A stretch of DNA of 64,000 bases from positions 10,486,501 through 10,550,500 of the forward strand of contig CM061106.1 of the NCBI GenBank assembly GCA_030770545.1. The letters run 5' to 3'. The DNA comes from Macropodus opercularis (Eukaryota; Chordata; Actinopteri; Anabantiformes; Osphronemidae). The position numbers and the translations under genes were made by a program. Positions 45,853-55,655 of the stretch are shown here, piece after piece; the first letter of the stretch is position 1; every line of letters starts with the position of its first letter. Under the pieces are notes generated by a model that saw nothing but the letters and a program-made list of their open reading frames with translations, was not told the origin of the DNA and did no database searches.

Positions 45853-46041
45853 AGGGGGGCTGGCAGTGGCTCAGAGGCAGAGCTGTCACCCACCAATCGT
45901 AGGATCGGTGGTTCGATCCTACGGTTGCCCCCGGTGTGTGAATGTGTGTGTGTTTGTGTGCGCGAATGGGTGAATGAGACGCAGTGTCAATAGGTACCAA
46001 TAGGTAGAAAAGCGCTACACAAATGCAGACTATTTACCATT
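45853..46041 (+). mobile_element. tRNA-derived SINE
   Basis: A-box-like cagtggctcagaggcagagc, B-box ggttcgatcc (45910-45919) and a tail-side motif agcgctacacaaatgcagac with ttaccat. This is a family distinct from the SINE at 28339. It lies in the intron upstream of the pyrin exon. Confidence 0.8.
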
Positions 46042-49000
46042 GTGTCCAGATTTGCTACTCTCTCTCTCTGCTCTCATGTGACATCTTGGCAGTTTTGTTT
46101 CCTCTATGAAATAATTTCAATTAACAATAATAATATTAAGTTTAATAACAATTTCATTTCAAAACAGTCAAACAGCAGGTCATCAAAGGCGCATGTTCAA
46201 TATTGGACCTAGGTTTGTATATACCATGTATATACTGTATGAAACAAACCAACTTTACATTTCCTGCACTGCTCTGCAGCATAAACATTCAGTCCATTTA
46301 CCCTTTTCTTTACTTGTCTGAGACCAGTAAGATGTAAGTTCTGTCGATATAATATTAAAGTAAAGTTAGTCATTGTCTTGCTAACACTGAGTAGAGCAGC
46401 GCTGGTGATGCTTTTAATGATACGTTAAGTCTAATAAAGTGTCAGCTGGAATCTGCAAGACGCCAGGACATTGTGACGTGTGTCGTCTGCTGGCTTCCTG
46501 TCCAGTCCACCAATTCCGCCGAAAACAGGCAGTTTCTTGTTGTTCCTGTATGTATGGTATGCAATTACTAGACAGTAAGTTTAAACTAGAAAAACGGGTG
46601 AAAAGGCAAAAGGTTGATGTTTAGTATTGCACTTAAATTATGATTTTCCTCTGTATGGGAAAGTAAGAAATTGTCTCCAATGTATAAACATTGTCAGTTT
46701 ACCAGTAGGGGCACCATCTTTCTTCTAATATCTTCCCTGTACTGTAAAAATGAAATTACCCTTCTATATTGAACAGGTAATCTTTGATGAACAACTGCAG
46801 TTGTTTGATGTTTAATCGCAGTACAAATATTAGTGCTGCATTTAAAGTCTGTGTCATCATATTCAGTTAAATTCCTGGTCAGTAATCACTTATGTGTCTC
46901 TACATCAAGTCTTTGCAGGTCTGTTAATATCTGTTACGTTTAGCTTGTAGTTCTAAAATTGACTAGTAAGTTTGTAAAACTCTGTCATCCTTGTTAGTTT
47001 AACACTTGTTTGGATTTGTGCATAAAGCGGCAGAAGTGCTGACCTCAACCAACTGAGATGCTGTGGCTTGACCTCAAGAGAGCGATTCACACCAGACATC
47101 CAAAGAATATGGCTGCACTGAAAAGTAGCCTCCTAGTTAGAAACCCAAGTAAGGGTGCAGTGTCTTGTAGCATAAATTAATCCCTTGCAGGGAATTACCC
47201 TGTATGCTGTCGGTCTGGCAGTTAGTCTTAGTCCTAGCAGTAATGCGAAATTGTAACAGTGTAATGTTTATTTCTTAAATTGTAAGCTAATAAAATTGTT
47301 GTGGGATAAATTAATAATCACATGCAAAAGAAAATCTTTAGACACAAATGTGACATTATATTGAATACACTTTAATTCCACTTCAAGAGTTCTGTCTAAA
47401 CTAGTGAATGAAAGCAGAAGAGTAGGAAACATCTGGATGCCGAACAAACATCATCATGTTTGGACTAAGAAGTAAATGCCAACATGTTTTTAATGTTTGG
47501 CCTAGAAGCAAGGTTCCCCTCTCAAAAGTACAAGGTAAGATGCAGTTAATTCTTTAGAATAAAAAACATAAAAGTGTTTGGTATGATTTTAAACTATTTT
47601 ATAGGTGGACAACTTGTCTGTGGAAGCGGTAACTGAGGGCTGAAGCTGGATGAAGTTCTCTGGGCTGCCATCGCTAACAGCAGAACACAATCCAGCCTAA
47701 AGAAAAGAGGCCACCACTGCCCCAGATTGATAAACGCTTGGAGAGTAAATGTAAGAAAGCAGCAGAGGAAAGGGATCCTAACCTTGATCATCAAGAACAT
47801 AGTGTTATCAAAGCCACAGACGACAAAGTTAAACTCATTTTACACTACATGTGTGACAGATGCATGAGACAGGAAAGGAAATATGGTCTTCTCTCAAAAG
47901 TTGAAGTGCACAAAATATTCTATGAGGATACTTTTTACATGGCCCCTCAGAAAGAAATAGAGAATGAGGTGAGGTATTGACATCTATGTTAAATGTGGTT
48001 TAGATGTGGTTGGTGTGGAGCTATTCTAACAGTCGAGGCCTAATTTCTGCTCATGCATGTATTTTAATAATTTTATTACTCATATCTCAGCCTACTGGTG
48101 AGAAGCTTTAACAACCATCAGTATGGATGTAATATCAAATGAACATTGCAACTATATCAGACTGTATATACAACCATTCATATGACGATGTTAAGATTTG
48201 TAGGTGATTATACCAGAAGCGCAGAAAAGCCTTTTAGACCCACCGAGGGAAACGAAAGTGAAAATTAAACAGGTCATTTTTTCATTCACGGATAGAATGA
48301 GATGCAGTTACATGTGATACTGACCAATAAATCAAAACTATGTTTTAGATCATTAGTTTGACACAGAGGGCTTAATACACTTAATACACACACTTCAACC
48401 GGACGGTTCTTCATTTGGGCCTTTGTACGTTATGTTATGCATGACAGAAATATGAGGAATATTACTATTTGGATTTGAATGAGAGAAACAATGAATTCAG
48501 CTGGTTTAATATTATTTATAGCCCTTCATTCAAGGGCCCAGGTCCTCACTATGTTTAGGGCCTTTTTGTCTGTAGTTTACTTGTGAAAGTGAGAGTGAAA
48601 TTAAAAAAAGACGTTGAGGAATATGTCATCTATATCTTTGTACACACTCTTTCGCAGACTGGAGATCCTGTTCTCCCAAATGATATGAGTTAATTTAATG
48701 GAAAAAGTATTTGTTATGTTCTATTGTGAATAAAATATTGACTTGTGTCATTTGAAGGTGTTTTCATCTTATTCAAATTTAAAAAACGTCCCAACTTTTC
48801 TGGAATTTCGCTTATAGTTATCTCTCTCCATGAACAAAACAAAGCAATATTTGACTTTAACTGATTGCATCTATACATGTATACTACATGAAAATAATAA
48901 ATATGTGACGTCAGGATATTAATTACCAACAGTTGTGACCATTAAACAGTTTACTTCCTTCTTTCTCTTGTCTCTACCTTCACACTTGTTATTCATGTAG

Positions 49001-49422
49001 TAAACAGCACTGCAGTCCTTCACTGGTGTCATTTCAAGCAGACAGAAAATGTGGAGTAAATATGTCAGGAATAAACATATTCTAACTATTTACCAGTTGT
49101 GGCAGTTTGAGAGAAATAAGCGAATGTAGTCGCGGGCACTGTTCTAGTCTGGAGGCGATGTACGCTCCCGCGGACGGAACTCGCTCTGACTCCTGTTCTA
49201 CCTTAGGAAAGAAGTGAAAACACGGAGTGAGCTGAACAACCTCACAGTCCGAGATGAACTGGAAACAAGAGAGGAAGCAGCTGGAAACTCAGGCTTCACT
49301 CAGACCCTGGTTCCCCACGTCCGCGGTGTCAGAGCCTCGCTCACGGAAGACGGACGAGGGTTTATCAGCGTCTGGTTCCTGGCTCTCAGAACTGAGTGAG
49401 TGTGAAACAGTGAACTGACCTG
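46042..49422 (-). other. Probable first intron of the NLR gene, unassigned
   Basis: No supported gene. Short frames at 46439-46624 and 47738-47980 have no recognised family. The stretch near 48700-48810 (cgtcccaacttttctggaat) resembles the end of a common fish DNA transposon. Confidence 0.45.
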
Positions 49423-49545
49423 AGGATCCGCAGCATCAGAAGCAGCTCGTCCAGCTGCAGATGCTCCTCGACGCAGCATCTGCCTCTTGAAGCGGAAGCG
49501 TCGCTGAGCAGTTCAAATCAAAGAGGCAAAGAGGAAGCGGCTTTG
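49423..49545 (-). other. Candidate untranslated first exon of the NLR gene
   Basis: The minus strand has a donor (CCTCAG|GTCAGTTC) at 49422-49423 preceded by GC-richer sequence. The acceptor just before the pyrin ATG at 45657 needs such a partner. Start of the exon is unknown. Confidence 0.45.
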
Positions 49546-51008
49546 AACTGAAAGCTGCAGTTTGTTTCCTGTAGTGATGGTGTGAAGCTGCACTGTTAGA
49601 CATTTACAGTAATTCACTGAGAAAAGCACAGTGACCATAACTGTATTTTATATTTACAGTAATTGTAACTGTAAGTAACTGGGTTAACTGTTTATTACTG
49701 TAATCCCATTACAAAAATTGTTCATTTAGATATTTATTTAGTAAATATTGTTCAGAGACAAGTGTTACAGTAGATACACAGCACCAGCCTCTATCACCAA
49801 ACCATGGTACCATGTGACTAAAGTTTAGTAGCTGAGGATAAATGGGTGAAGTGCATCTACTGTAACATTGGCTTTAAATAGTAATTTCACCACAAACACT
49901 GCTGATGCCCCAGTTTAATAGAGGTAAACCGAGTTTCATGTGATCAGGTGATCTCATTGGCAAAATTGGCAGATGTATTAATGGTGATAGTTTAGATTTT
50001 TGAAGATTTAAATTCATAAGTAGTTACAGTATAGTTTGAAGCAACTGAATAAATGTGTTTTTCATTCTGTAAAAATAGCAACAATGAAGAAAAAATAGTC
50101 CTTATCACTGTACTGTATAAGTTTGAGTGTTGCACATGCAGTTTCCTGGTAGTCCATGAAAAAAAAAACATAAAAGCATCCAAAGAACACAGCCAAAGCA
50201 TCTGCAAAGCTCAACTACTCCTTCAACACCAACCATCCACTTAGTTGCAGTAAGAAACGCGTCTCCTGAAAAATGCAGATTGAAGACATGCTACACACTA
50301 ACAGTTTCCAAAAGTATTAGGTTCCTCTCTTAGGATTTTACCTCTGGTTTACTGTTTGATCTCACTCTTGGCTTGTTTTTTGTCTCTGCCTACGTCCAGT
50401 GACCCGAGGATTCCCTGCAATTAATAACATGTCTGTTGCTGAGTTGTGTCTGTTACTGACTTCTGCCTCTTGCTATGTTCTTCCACTACGGTTGCTCACG
50501 TGCAATTTAGTTTTAAACCACAACACACAGCCAACACCATTTAACCCTGCCAGCTGACTCCCTCAGGACTCATCTACACCAATCTTATTACATTTCAAAG
50601 CCTACCTGTGGTGTCAAACATTCTCTGGGTCCACATGCTTTACTGAAGTGCTACCTGTACAATCTACTGTGATCCATCTCATAACATCCATAGCAGCTCT
50701 GCCGTAAATTCTCAGTGTTAAAGTTCTACTATATTACTGAGGTCACAGTGGGTGGTGGAGTTGTACTGGAATGCAGCACTATGACCTCAACCTTGAAAAA
50801 GTATAATACAGTTATACCCAAGTGGCTGGTGAGTCTATGTCTTACCAAGCATAATCAGTCTGGGTGTGACTGGCAAGGTCATTTCTTGCTGAATGGACAT
50901 CTTTGGTGAAAAGTCGGTAAAACAAACAAAAAAAGCCTGGGGTTATATATTGTATATAATGTTTTAAATTTGTTTTTCTAATTTATGAAATGATTTGTGT
51001 ACTCATAT
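49546..51008. other. No recognisable gene
   Basis: AT-rich intergenic sequence; nothing supported. Confidence 0.4.
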
Positions 51009-51509
51009 CTACCAAAATGAGATGGAGTCCTCTTTCTCAAGGAAGTTCTTCATTATAAGGAGCACTGCTGCTATGCCGATCTGGTTGTGCTGCGTTGCTG
51101 TAATGATGTACTCAGTGTCTTTCAGAAGATCCTTTCCCCTTAGTCTGAAGCTCTGAAGAGTCTCCAAGTCGATCACGGATATCAATGCCCATGAGAGTTT
51201 TGAAATGTGCACAGAGTCATCTTTTTGAAAAGAGAAAAGTCCACTGATTTTCATTGTCAGAGATGCTGCAGGAGGGCAAGCGTTCATCAGGTTTCGTTGA
51301 TAAATGTATGTCAGTTTCATGTCTGGCATGTCTGCAGCTCTGGCACCAGCAGAATGAAATGTGGCTGCCATGGTCTGTCTCCTGTTTTCTAAAGAACCAA
51401 CTGTTTCTCCTTCTGGGAAACATTTTGGCTGCCAACGTCTGCAGTCATAGCTGTCTACCTTGCACCGCACCATTTTGGTTGTACTGCAACCATCTGCCAT
51501 GGTCCTCAC
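51009..51509 (-). CDS. Unassigned 166-codon frame, weakly like fish SAMD3-type proteins
   Basis: An uninterrupted frame of 166 codons next to the left end of the Polinton element. Its first half (DSYDCRRWQPKCFPEGET, SLENRRQTM, then a TYIYQR stretch) resembles a domain found in a multi-copy fish family annotated as sterile-alpha-motif-containing protein 3-like, where a Pro-Glu-Gly-Glu-Thr phrase is followed by a helical segment. The second half ends ATQHNQIGIAAVLLIMKNFLEKED. I see no SAM domain and no obvious splice junctions. It may be the last exon of such a gene or a remnant of a dispersed family. The resemblance is by memory only. Confidence 0.35.
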   Translation of the reverse strand: MRTMADGCSTTKMVRCKVDSYDCRRWQPKCFPEGETVGSLENRRQTMAATFHSAGARAADMPDMKLTYIYQRNLMNACPPAASLTMKISGLFSFQKDDSVHISKLSWALISVIDLETLQSFRLRGKDLLKDTEYIITATQHNQIGIAAVLLIMKNFLEKEDSISFW

Positions 51510-51760
51510 TTTACGAATCCTGTCACTTACTCTTGTCTAAATCCGATTAAGAAGTGTCCAAGGGGTTCAAGAGGGTTCTAGTGTGGAGGCTGGTAGCTGA
51601 GCTTGGGTGGTGGTTGGGGTAAAGGGGTGGGGGTGTGAGGGGGCGTCCAGGCCGTGAGTGAGTCCCTGGGGTCAAAGGTGGAGGATGGAGAGGGCTCTGA
51701 CTGCTAGTCCAATAATTCTGGAGCCATCTCATCGTAGATGATAGAGAGATATAAGGACAC

Positions 51761-52038
51761 CCTTTCATCAAATTAATTCTGACAGTTCTAGGTGAAAGGT
51801 AACGGCTTCTGATTGGTCGATCCTTATCTAAGCCCCTCCCTAAACACACCCCTAATATGATATGATATTTATGAAATTATTAATAATTAAAAAAAATCAG
51901 AAAAGGGGGGTTCATTTATTGTGTAATAGGAGTTTTTGTTATTGTGATGTTAGAATGGTGTTTCAGAGAATTATTGGCTGTTTTATGCACTTCAGGGTTT
52001 ATGGTGCAGGTGCTGCTGTACCATCGATGGGGTTGCAG

Positions 52039-52100
<62 letters not shown>

Positions 52101-52604
52101 TCGTGACAGAGGGGGGTGGTTGGTGTGAGGAGACTGTCTGTAACAAGTGTTTGGTAAAAAGCCTGCGCTTCTAGACAGCAAACAGGGAATGACGTTGAAA
52201 AAGAAAAGAAAAGAAAGTTCTTTAGTGAAGAAGAATATGTGCAGAGGTAGAAAATAAAATAATGTTGACTTACTAGTTTTGTAAATAGTAACAGTTTTCT
52301 ACCTTAAACAACTAAAATTTAAAAACCTCACATACAGCAAAACATTGCGTGTGTCCTACGTGTTACAATTCTCAAGAGAAACAAAACAGAACTTAAAACA
52401 AACTCGAAGTTAAATTAAACTGAGACATAGTGTGAAACTAAGCGTTTACCTTTTATGAAGTAAAAATCTGGCATTTTCTGAGGAGCGTCTCCTACTGCGT
52501 CCGTCGCATACCGATCGTTCCGGATGGGGCGGGGTCTCTAGGGGGTAGGTTGACAGGTGACTATGGTCAACACCGGCTGAGAAAAAACGTCTTTTAGACA
52601 GACG
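51761..52604. repeat. Polinton left terminal inverted repeat
   Basis: Inverted partner of 62422-63165. Shared blocks include catcaaattaatt, gacagttctaggtga, aagcccctccctaaacac, cacatacagcaaaacattgc and agaccccgcccc (opposite strand). This copy has an extra ~130 bp (about 51905-52040) and a long (TG)n run that the right copy lacks. Confidence 0.9.
52042..52098 (+). repeat. (TG)n microsatellite in the left TIR
   Basis: An uninterrupted TG run. The right TIR has only a short CA run at the matching place (63001-63013). Confidence 0.97.
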
Positions 52605-52635
52605 CTTAAAACTTCAATGTTTCGCAAAAAGAAAA

Positions 52636-53165
52636 GAATGATCTTTAGTCAATAATGTGTTCAGAATTGAAATAAGGATCGAGCATTACTTTTTCTAAGC
52701 TGCAGCATCTAAATCCTTAAACCCAATAATAAAAAATAAAAGAACTCATACATCTGTCGGTGGAAAAAACAAAACAAAACCGGACACAACTATCGGTGGA
52801 AAACAAAACAAAATAGAAAAGCATTTTAACCGGAGAAAGAATCGTTTGAGACAACGAAGTGTATAATGTAACCAGAGCTAAAAAAAATAGTGAATGGAAA
52901 TCTTATTAAAGTCATGAAAAGAACGATCTTTAGTCAATAATGTGTTCAGAATTAAAATATGGATCGAGCATTACTTTTTCTAAGCTGCAGCATCTAAATC
53001 CTTAAACCCAATGATAAAAAATAAAAGAACTCATACATCTATCGGTGGAAAACAAAACAAAATAGAAAACATTTGCCAGAAAACACATTTTAGCCAGAGA
53101 AAGAAATGTTTCAAATGACGAAGTGTATAATGTACTCAGAGCTAAAAAATTGTGAATGGAGCAAC
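52636..53165 (+). repeat. ~285-bp tandem duplication inside the Polinton left end
   Basis: Unit 1 (52636-52920) and unit 2 (52921-53165) share gatctttagtcaataatgtg, aagctgcagcatctaaatcc and gaagtgtataatgta. After unit 2 a further piece (53214-53255) copies TIR sequence from 52271-52305. Confidence 0.9.
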
Positions 53166-53500
53166 ATTGTGTGTGTGTATGTGATAAACAGTATTTCACC
53201 AAATAATGTTAGTGTAGTAGTTTTGTAAATGGTAACAATTTTCTACCTTAAAACAAAATAATTTTTTTGAATTCTGAATTCTAAATAAAAAAACGTATGC
53301 AAAGAGCAACAGATGGTCGGGTGTGTTTATCAAAAGACCCGGAGACGTGCTGACTGTGCTACTGTTTTAGAAACAAAAAAACGTTGTCTAGAGGTAAGTT
53401 TGTTGAGTCTGCATTAACATCTGTTGAAGACGGCGCCTATGTGTCTCATATCCTGAGGCTATTTGTATAACCAGATGCACAATCGTCTTAGTCTAAACCC

Positions 53501-53508
53501 TATAAATA
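53501..53508 (+). promoter_or_regulatory. TATA box of the rightward Polinton transcript
   Basis: TATAAATA (in TATAAATAGAG) about 30 bp before an initiator-like tcagctcagc. The first predicted exon follows. Confidence 0.7.
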
Positions 53509-53529
53509 GAGAGCTCATTTAGTGTAACT

Positions 53530-54653
53530 CAGCTCAGCTACTGGAGACTCGTCGCCTTGATTGACCGCATCTTCAAAGACCCGCTGCCTCTCGAAAATGT
53601 GGAATCTGGTAACTATTGGAAAAGCTGTTGTAGATTTTAAGAAATGTATTTCTTATGTTAATCGCATCTAATTTATATCAGCGAGAACTTTGGACATTAA
53701 TGAGAAAGGATCCCGTGGTTGCCGCCGTAAGATGAGTAAGTTTCAATAATTTATATGTTGTTTTTATCGTAAAATGTAAATTAATAATATAGTAAATTAA
53801 TTCTGAAGTATTATTTTTGTTTAATAGGTCTGTCTTACAGATCCAGGACAAATGGTTTAAAGACTAAACAGAAACCTCATGTGATTGGTGAGTTTCGTTT
53901 GTAAGAATTATATAAAAAAGTGTACGTTAGGGCTATTTTGTCTTTTCGCCGTGAAATAATAATAATTTCTTTTTTCTCAACATTGTGTCCTTGTGTAGAG
54001 CCTGAATCGCAAAAACCGGCAGAGCACGAGCATAGTAAGTAATGTTACATCTTATTTCTATAAAACGCAGCAACAACTTTGTAAGAGTATAATAAATAAC
54101 TTGTAACTTTTTCTGACCGGTAGATCAGACAGTGGCCATTTATAGTTCATTCCAGCCCATGTATGATGAAATGCAAAACAATAATAAACAAATCAGATTT
54201 GTGGAGGGTCTACCCAATTTTTTTGATGATGAAAGTTTGTTTCCCAGAGGCCTGAAGCACCTCATCGTTCTAGACGACGTCCTACTCGAAGCCCTGGAAA
54301 GTCCCGAGGTTGTAAAGATTTTCACACAGTACAGACACCACAAAAATATGTCTGTCATGTTCCTGACTCAAAATATTTTTCATAAAAGCAAGTATAGCCG
54401 AACTTTGAATTTGAACAGCACGCATCTCATCTTATTTAAAAATCCACGTGACAAGTTACAAACGTCCATATTAGCTCAGCAGATATTTCCTAGACAGAAA
54501 GCCTATTTTATGGACAGTTATGATGATGCAACGAGGAAACCACACGGCTACTTATTGGTTGACCTGACGCCCGAGTGCCCAGAACGTCTGAGACTAAGAA
54601 CGAATCTGTTACCGGACGAAAGAACCTGCGTCTATCTTCCTGCGCGGAACTAG
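53530..54653 (+). pseudogene. Truncated Polinton packaging ATPase with small 5' exons
   Basis: The last exon (54124-54653) encodes the C-terminal part of an FtsK/HerA-type ATPase, the motor that packages DNA in Polinton-like viruses. Seen: RFVEGLP, the Walker B region HLIVLDDV, a conserved HLILFKNPRDK motif and KPHGYLLVDL. The Walker A (P-loop) region that should come before FVEGLP is absent. Upstream, four small candidate exons end at strong donors: ~53530-53608, 53682-53735, 53828-53887 and 53999-54034. The three internal ones are 54, 60 and 36 nt. They keep an open frame into the last exon, but the first ATG (53597) reads into a stop at the end of the second exon, so the true start is unclear. 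Without a P-loop the product cannot hydrolyse ATP. Confidence 0.72.
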
Positions 54654-54675
54654 AGAGACACATCATGTCAGAAAT

Positions 54676-54984
54676 ATGCCGCTCTTAAGAGTATTAGTGT
54701 CCAAACCTCATCAGCGTCGAGCGCTTCTGTCTGCGTCTTCCACAGACTTGGTCAAAACAGTGTGTGAACTGGCCGTTAATCTTCTCAAAGGGAATATTAA
54801 TCTAACACCGGCTCAGTATAACAAGTTAAAACGACAGAAGAAAAACCTCAGAACCCTGGCTGATGAAAGGACCGCTTTAAGCAAGAAGAAGAGACTTATT
54901 CAAAAGGGGGGCTTCCTGCTACCGCTTCTCACAGCTGCACTACCGATCCTTGGCCAGCTTGTGGGGGGTCTGATTAATAGATGA
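54676..54984 (+). CDS. Small basic Polinton protein with hydrophobic tail
   Basis: A 102-codon frame from ATG at 54676. The middle is lysine/arginine-rich (YNKLKRQKKNLRTL), and the C-terminus is a glycine-leader hydrophobic segment (GGFLLPLLTAALPILGQLVG). This layout is a recurrent small protein next to structural genes in Polinton-like elements. A role as a minor virion or membrane-active protein is only inferred from that. Its stop overlaps the start of the next frame (ATGA at 54981-54984), suggesting they share one mRNA. Confidence 0.65.
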   Translation: MPLLRVLVSKPHQRRALLSASSTDLVKTVCELAVNLLKGNINLTPAQYNKLKRQKKNLRTLADERTALSKKKRLIQKGGFLLPLLTAALPILGQLVGGLINR

Positions 54985-55655
54985 TGGCCCGAAAAATGTA
55001 TCTCCTATCTCAGGACCAGCTAAACCGTTTGCCCGGAGCCCTCCCCCATGCAGACGGTGACATCAGAGACCGAGCTGTGATGGACTTGGACTCTCAAATG
55101 CGAGGTGTTTTAGAACAGAAGGATCTTACGCCCGATGAGAAAATTAAAAGATACACCATTTTATTACATCGGTATCTTACCCTGGAAAAGCAGAAAAAGG
55201 GTGAATCTCGTGAAATTACACTCAGCCTGCCTAAAGAGGAATCTACACCCTCGCCTGAACCGGTCCCTGACAGATCGTCCGATCAAATTATGCAGGAGGT
55301 CACGTCCAACGCCCCCCCTCATTTTCAAAAGAACGCCGGCTATATTTTACATAAAATTGCAGAGTCCGGGGGTCCTGGAGGGTGGAACGCCAACGGTGAA
55401 TTTATTTTTAACGGGTCTGTAGTTCGAGGATCCCATATTATGGACTTGATAAAACGACTAAATGTTACGCCTAAGGTCTCTAAAGAGTTACAAACAAAAG
55501 GGTGGGATGTATTTCTACAGACTCTATTACGAGTAAATATACCTTTATCCTGTATTCCTAATAAACAAGCTCGTAGTCAAATGCATACTTATGACATGAA
55601 AACCCCTGAAAACAGGGATAAGGACGAGAAAAGTTTAACCTTTATATTATGTTAA
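54981..55655 (+). pseudogene. Polinton protein of unknown function, 3' end cut by piggyBac
   Basis: A frame of 224 codons to a stop at 55653-55655. Seen: a helical N-terminal half (LDSQMRGVLEQKDLTPDEKI), a Pro/Glu linker, then a folded-looking C-terminal half with GYILHKIAESGG, GEFIFNG and GWDVFLQTLL. A protein of this shape is a recurrent hypothetical in Polinton-like elements. A piggyBac element begins at TTAA 55635-55638, so the last five codons of the present frame are transposon sequence. The few original terminal codons now lie beyond 58046. The rest of the frame is intact, so the altered product may differ only at its tail. Confidence 0.7.

Noticed and set aside
45910..45919. True tRNA gene suggested by the B-box
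   Set aside because: No cloverleaf can be completed by eye; the tail and flanks are those of a SINE.
51862..52174. Frames through the TG microsatellite
   Set aside because: They are open only because (TG)n/(CA)n has no stops; no other support.
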